DNA of 10,756 nucleotides from CAYRIF01 sp964424205 (GTDB taxonomy: Bacteria > Bacteroidota > Bacteroidia > Cytophagales > Cyclobacteriaceae): NCBI GenBank assembly GCA_964424205.1, contig CAYRIF010000114.1, forward strand, positions 1-10,756, given 5' to 3'. Made by a program: the position numbers and the translations under genes. Numbering within the stretch: the first letter of the stretch is position 1; each line of letters starts with the position of its first letter. Positions 7,615 to 10,756 of this stretch are shown piece after piece. A model generated the notes under the pieces. The model did no database searches. It saw only the letters and a program-made list of their open reading frames with translations, and had not been told where the DNA came from.

Positions 7615-7859
7615 CTATTTTAATTTATTTTTAAAATGACTTCTAACTTCTTCCGTTGTATTTACTCTCCCTTCTTTTATATCCTCTTCTGATCTATCCA
7701 GTCGCTTCTGAAGCTCATCCAAAGTCATTGGTTTAAGTTTTTTTTATACGTTTTTTGATTTTCCTTTTTAAGCACATTCATAAGTTTTTCAATAATCCCC
7801 TCATCCTGTATTCTTAAAAACACTTCCATAAAACGAACCTTTGAAGGTTGTAAATCCAT
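7615..7859 (-). pseudogene. Antitoxin of the ParE/RelE-type pair, frameshifted
   Basis: Two overlapping fragments are visible. The first runs from ATG 7859 to TGA 7725 (44 residues, MDLQPSKVRFMEVFLRIQDE ... NQKTYKKNLNQ). The second runs from 7728 to TAG 7615 (37 residues, MTLDELQKRLDRSEEDIKEG ... FKNKLK). They join at ATGA. The second looks like the C-terminal half of antitoxins that precede ParE-type toxins in Bacteroidota (DxSxEDIKxGRV). A run of eight A residues on the coding strand (7745-7738) lies just before the switch. Adding one A gives a continuous product (YKKKLKPMTLDEL), so a one-base loss there is the simplest explanation. Two translationally coupled small proteins are a less likely reading. 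Together with the broken toxin next to it this marks a decayed toxin-antitoxin locus. Confidence 0.65.
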
Positions 7860-7903
7860 ATCAATTTAATCTAGTTACTCTTTAAATATATTAAAAATTT
7901 AGC

Positions 7904-8914
7904 TCAAATCAAAAATTGTTCTTTCGATAAATCAAGCCATTCCAAAGTAGCATTGCAAAAAATATCTTCCAATACTCCTTCTTCCAAATCCATTTTCTCC
8001 AAAAATGCGCCAATCTCTAAGTCACCCAATGGAAAAGGATAATCCGAACCCAACGTGACTCTTTTTGAGCCTTGCATTTTCAACACATATTCCATCAACA
8101 TAGGATCATGGGTAATACAATCTACCCAAAACTTACCCAAATATTCCCTTGGGTTAATAGGGTTATCAATGGCTACCAAATCAGGGCGGCAGTTAAAACC
8201 ATGCTCTATTCTACCAATGGTTGGTAAAAAAGAACCTCCTGAATGCGCAAAGTTAACCCTCAGTTCAGGCAATCGTTCAAACACCCCACCGAAAATCATG
8301 GAAGCAATCGCCCTGGATGTCTCGGCAGGCATGCCCACAAGCCAAGGCAGCCAATATTTAGTCATTTGGTCAAAACCCATCATATTCCATGGGTGGACTA
8401 ATACTGCCATCCCTAATTCCTGACATGCTTCAAAAATCGGGAAGAACTGCTGCTCACTCAAATTTTCATCATTAATATTTGAGCCAATCTGAATGCCTGG
8501 AAACCCCAGTGCCTTACAGCGCTCTAATTCCTTAATTGCCAAGTCCGTATCCTGCATGGGTATGGTTGCCAGTCCAACATAATTGTTGGGGAATTTATTG
8601 ACCAACGCAGCAATGTCATCATTCAAAAACATGGAAAGGTCTAGGCAGTCTTTTGCTTTTGCCCAATAGGAAAACATCACAGGAATGGTGCAGACTACCT
8701 GCACCTGTGTGTCGAATTTTTTGTAATCCGCTATTCTGACTTTAGCATCCCAACAATTCTCTTCAATCTCTCTGAAAAACTGATTGCCCTTCATCATTTT
8801 GGCAAATCCTTTCCGGTGATGCTGCAAGTATATAAAGTCTCCGTAGCCAAATTTATTAGCAAAATTTGGGAGCTTCTCTGGGATAATATGAGTGTGCATG
8901 TCAATTTTTAGCAT
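7904..8914 (-). CDS. 2-Amino-3-carboxymuconate-6-semialdehyde decarboxylase (ACMSD), amidohydrolase superfamily
   Basis: The product is 336 residues, the same length as human ACMSD. The enzyme decarboxylates ACMS to 2-aminomuconate semialdehyde in the kynurenine branch of tryptophan breakdown, drawing it away from quinolinate and NAD synthesis. Zinc ligands and active-site residues are all present at expected places: H7 and H9 (IDMHTHI), H174 (VHPW), H224 (FAHSGG) and D291 (LGSDYPFPLG). R48 (FRE, before ENCWD) and R235 (GRIEHGF) match the substrate-binding arginines, the latter given from the partner subunit in known dimers. KYWLPWLVGMPAET is a family signature block. No signal peptide is present, so it is cytoplasmic. 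No other kynurenine-pathway gene is in the window. It lies 41 bp after yidD on the same strand. A related ortho-substituted-benzoate decarboxylase activity is possible, but the motif match favours ACMSD. Confidence 0.88.
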   Translation of the reverse strand: MLKIDMHTHIIPEKLPNFANKFGYGDFIYLQHHRKGFAKMMKGNQFFREIEENCWDAKVRIADYKKFDTQVQVVCTIPVMFSYWAKAKDCLDLSMFLNDDIAALVNKFPNNYVGLATIPMQDTDLAIKELERCKALGFPGIQIGSNINDENLSEQQFFPIFEACQELGMAVLVHPWNMMGFDQMTKYWLPWLVGMPAETSRAIASMIFGGVFERLPELRVNFAHSGGSFLPTIGRIEHGFNCRPDLVAIDNPINPREYLGKFWVDCITHDPMLMEYVLKMQGSKRVTLGSDYPFPLGDLEIGAFLEKMDLEEGVLEDIFCNATLEWLDLSKEQFLI

Positions 8915-8955
8915 GCCGTAATATCTGGTTTTTTATTCATTAAAGTCAAGTTTTC

Positions 8956-9204
8956 CTATTTTTCCATGGTTTCCTCTTTTTTAGGCACTGGATCATAGCC
9001 GCTTCCTCCCCAAGGATGACAACTGCCAATTCTTTTCATGCCCATCCAAGCTCCTTTGAATGCGCCCCATTCTTTTATGGCATCTACTGCATAGCTAGAA
9101 CAAGTTGGCGAATACCTGCAATTAGCTCCTAGTAACGGCGAAATAGCCGCCTGATAAAATCGGACAATTCCTAAAAAAATTGTACTAAAAATTCTGTTTA
9201 TCAT
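8956..9204 (-). CDS. yidD: Membrane protein insertion efficiency factor YidD
   Basis: The product is 82 residues from ATG 9204. YidD is a small membrane-associated protein that helps YidC insert inner-membrane proteins. The family core is complete: an amphipathic N-terminal helix, RFYQAAISPLLGANCRYSPT (residues 15-34), CSSYAVDAIKEWG, and SCHPWGGSGYDPVP (61-74), with the conserved cysteines at 29, 35 and 62. A longer frame could start at TTG 9240. I prefer 9204 because it gives the usual family length, a GGAG lies about 10 bases upstream, and a promoter-like TAATTTTG overlaps the TTG. It is not in the rpmH-rnpA-yidC setting seen in many bacteria. It diverges from the VWA gene and may head the minus-strand unit with the ACMSD gene. 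Confidence 0.93.
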   Translation of the reverse strand: MINRIFSTIFLGIVRFYQAAISPLLGANCRYSPTCSSYAVDAIKEWGAFKGAWMGMKRIGSCHPWGGSGYDPVPKKEETMEK

Positions 9205-9237
9205 ATACCAATTACTCCATTTGGAAGTAGCATTCTC

Positions 9238-9245
9238 CAAAATTA
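9238..9245 (-). promoter_or_regulatory. Bacteroidetes-type -7 box (TAATTTTG) upstream of yidD
   Basis: The octamer fits the TAnnTTTG consensus and would place the transcript start roughly 25 bases before ATG 9204. No TTTG -33 element is seen at the usual spacing, so the call is weak. Confidence 0.35.
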
Positions 9246-9289
9246 CTCAATATTTCCTGAACTCATGATAAAAGTAAAAATCTATTCTA

Positions 9290-9297
9290 TAATTTTG
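9290..9297 (+). promoter_or_regulatory. Bacteroidetes-type -7 box (TAATTTTG) upstream of the VWA gene
   Basis: It fits TAnnTTTG and ends four bases before the GTG start, which would make the message leaderless or nearly so. No -33 element is seen at the usual spacing, so a chance match is quite possible. Confidence 0.25.
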
Positions 9298-9301
9298 ACC
9301 T

Positions 9302-10756
9302 GTGCAAAAAAGTCAATTACTTTTCGAATACTCTCCATGGTTCATACTGCTTTGTTTAGCAGTAGGCGTTGCTTATGCTTTTTTTCTATATCAAAAAGGC
9401 GGTCCCTGGGGTAAAAAAGTAAATCAACTATTGGCTGCAACACGTTTTCTGCTTGCCAGTATTTTATGTTTCCTTTTACTTGGTCCATTTTTGCGCCAAA
9501 TAAAAAATACCATAGAAAAACCAACATACGTTTTTGCCATTGATAACTCTACTTCCATCAGCAAAGTAACAGACAGTACGACCATTCAAAAGATTCTCGG
9601 TCAATTTAAAAAAATAAACGCATCACTAACTGAAAAAGATTTCGATACCGAATTCCGAACTTTTGACGGTAAAAAGAAAACTGCCGATGATGTTGTCATG
9701 AATCATGGCAGTACCAACTTGAATTCATTACTAAAAAACATTCAAACCGATTATGAAAGCAAAAATTTAGCAGGGGTCATTTTGTTAAGTGATGGTATTT
9801 ATAACCAAGGGGTTTCTCCAACTTTTGCGCCTTACAACTTTCCTATTCATACCGTTGGCATAGGAGATACAATCGCCCGACCTGATGTAAACATTAATGC
9901 GATCTACTATAACAAAATCGCCTATCAAGGAAATAAATTTCCTATATTGGTAGAGGTGACTTCCAACCGACTAGCAGGAAAAACAGTAGACATCACTGCC
10001 AAGCAAAATGGGAAAGTCTTAGCAAAAAAAACAATCTCTCTAAAAAACGACAACTCATTCGACGAAGTTGAACTGCTCATTGCCGCCAACCGAAAGGGGC
10101 TGCAACATTATACCATCGAGGTATCAAAGGTAAGTGGTGAATTTAGTGTGGAGAATAACACCAGATCTGCATACGTGGATGTCATTGAGGGAAAGCAAAA
10201 GATTTTATTAATTGCCAAAGCACCGCACCCCGATATTAAAGCGTTACAAAGTGTAATTTCCATCAATGAAAACTACCAACTAGACACTTATATTCCGGGG
10301 ATTAATAAACACAAAGAAGACAAGTACGATTTGGTTATTTTGTACCAATTGCCTGACAAATCAAATACAGCAAAAAAAATCATTGATGGGTACCTCAAAA
10401 AAGGAACACCTACCCTGTTTGTGTACGGCAGTCAAACCGACGAAAGGCAATTTAATTTACAAAATGGTGTGCTAAAAATCAGGACTAGAAGCAACCAACC
10501 AGACAAAGTGCTTCCTTCCTACAATGCTGATTTTCAGAAATTTATCTTTGAAAAAGAAAACCAAAGCATTGTCAATGGATTTACACCAGTATATGTTCCT
10601 TACAGCAATTTTAAATTAAACCCTGGAACGGCAACTATTTTATACCAAAAGATAGGAAGTGTAAAAACTCAAAAACCATTGTTGGCCGTTGGAGATAACA
10701 ACGGCGCTAAGTCGGCACTCATGCTGGGCGAAGGGTTTTGGCAGTGGCGCCTTCAA
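9302..10756 (+). CDS. Membrane-anchored von Willebrand factor A (VWA) domain protein, 3' partial
   Basis: The frame is open for 485 codons from GTG 9302 to the window end; a stop (TGA 9296-9298) lies just upstream, so GTG is the first usable start. Two hydrophobic segments near residues 10-30 (SPWFILLCLAVGVAYAFFLY) and 43-64 (AATRFLLASILCFLLLGPFL) should anchor it in the inner membrane. A VWA domain follows with a complete MIDAS metal site: DNSTS (from D81), T138 in GSTNL, and D164 in LLSDG. Then come beta-rich segments (about 195-290) and an alpha/beta segment (about 300-385; KILLIAKAPHPDIKALQSVI, YDLVILYQLPD) resembling the glutamine-amidotransferase-like fold often found after VWA in large Bacteroidota membrane proteins. 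Function is unknown; such proteins are often near MoxR/Bat systems, but no such gene is visible here. It diverges from yidD. Confidence 0.85.
   Translation, partial: MQKSQLLFEYSPWFILLCLAVGVAYAFFLYQKGGPWGKKVNQLLAATRFLLASILCFLLLGPFLRQIKNTIEKPTYVFAIDNSTSISKVTDSTTIQKILGQFKKINASLTEKDFDTEFRTFDGKKKTADDVVMNHGSTNLNSLLKNIQTDYESKNLAGVILLSDGIYNQGVSPTFAPYNFPIHTVGIGDTIARPDVNINAIYYNKIAYQGNKFPILVEVTSNRLAGKTVDITAKQNGKVLAKKTISLKNDNSFDEVELLIAANRKGLQHYTIEVSKVSGEFSVENNTRSAYVDVIEGKQKILLIAKAPHPDIKALQSVISINENYQLDTYIPGINKHKEDKYDLVILYQLPDKSNTAKKIIDGYLKKGTPTLFVYGSQTDERQFNLQNGVLKIRTRSNQPDKVLPSYNADFQKFIFEKENQSIVNGFTPVYVPYSNFKLNPGTATILYQKIGSVKTQKPLLAVGDNNGAKSALMLGEGFWQWRLQ

Noticed and set aside
7296..7903. Non-coding RNA or CRISPR in the ORF-poor gap
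   Set aside because: The gap is explained by toxin and antitoxin remnants; no direct repeats or tRNA-like folds were seen.
8055..8423. Plus-strand 122-codon ORF inside the ACMSD gene
   Set aside because: Antisense to a well-supported enzyme gene and its translation has no recognisable features.
9342..9527. Minus-strand 61-codon ORF opposite the VWA gene
   Set aside because: Antisense shadow of the conserved membrane segments and the start of the VWA domain.

Overview
The window looks like the chromosome of a Bacteroidota (Bacteroidetes) bacterium, probably a gliding or surface-attached member. The evidence is a protein ending in a type IX secretion (T9SS) type-B sorting domain, a PorP/SprF-family outer-membrane protein, a TPR/PD40/OmpA protein of the PorE type, low G+C, few Shine-Dalgarno sequences, and TAnnTTTG promoter-like octamers. 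Genus cannot be decided from the sequence.

Positions 1-6727 (+ strand) hold a three-gene surface module. The first gene is the 3' part of a giant secreted adhesin-like protein. It has an Ig-like domain, two calcium-binding TSP3-type super-repeats each carrying a different Cys-bracketed beta-sandwich, a second Ig-like domain and a CHU_C sorting domain. Next come a PorP/SprF-like barrel and, 30 bp later, a TPR-PD40-OmpA periplasmic protein. The likely logic is secretion of the adhesin by T9SS, help or capture at the outer membrane by the SprF-like protein, and anchoring to peptidoglycan by the OmpA protein. Two unexpected features lie in the third gene: a near-perfect palindrome in its signal-peptide codons, and a duplicated 47-residue module where PorE proteins normally carry a different domain.

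Positions 6765-9204 (- strand) read yidD, an ACMSD-type decarboxylase, a decayed antitoxin-toxin pair, then mogA. The 608 bp between mogA and the ACMSD gene have no intact ORF. They hold a ParE/RelE-type toxin with one in-frame TAG, and its antitoxin broken by a one-base frameshift at a run of eight A residues.

Positions 9302-10756 (+ strand) hold the 5' part of a membrane-anchored von Willebrand A protein with a complete MIDAS metal site, running off the window end. It diverges from yidD across a 97 bp gap that has the same promoter-like octamer facing each way.

Most of the window is recognisable families. The least ordinary items are the composite super-repeat of the adhesin, the novel duplicated module and palindrome in the OmpA gene, and the doubly broken toxin-antitoxin locus.
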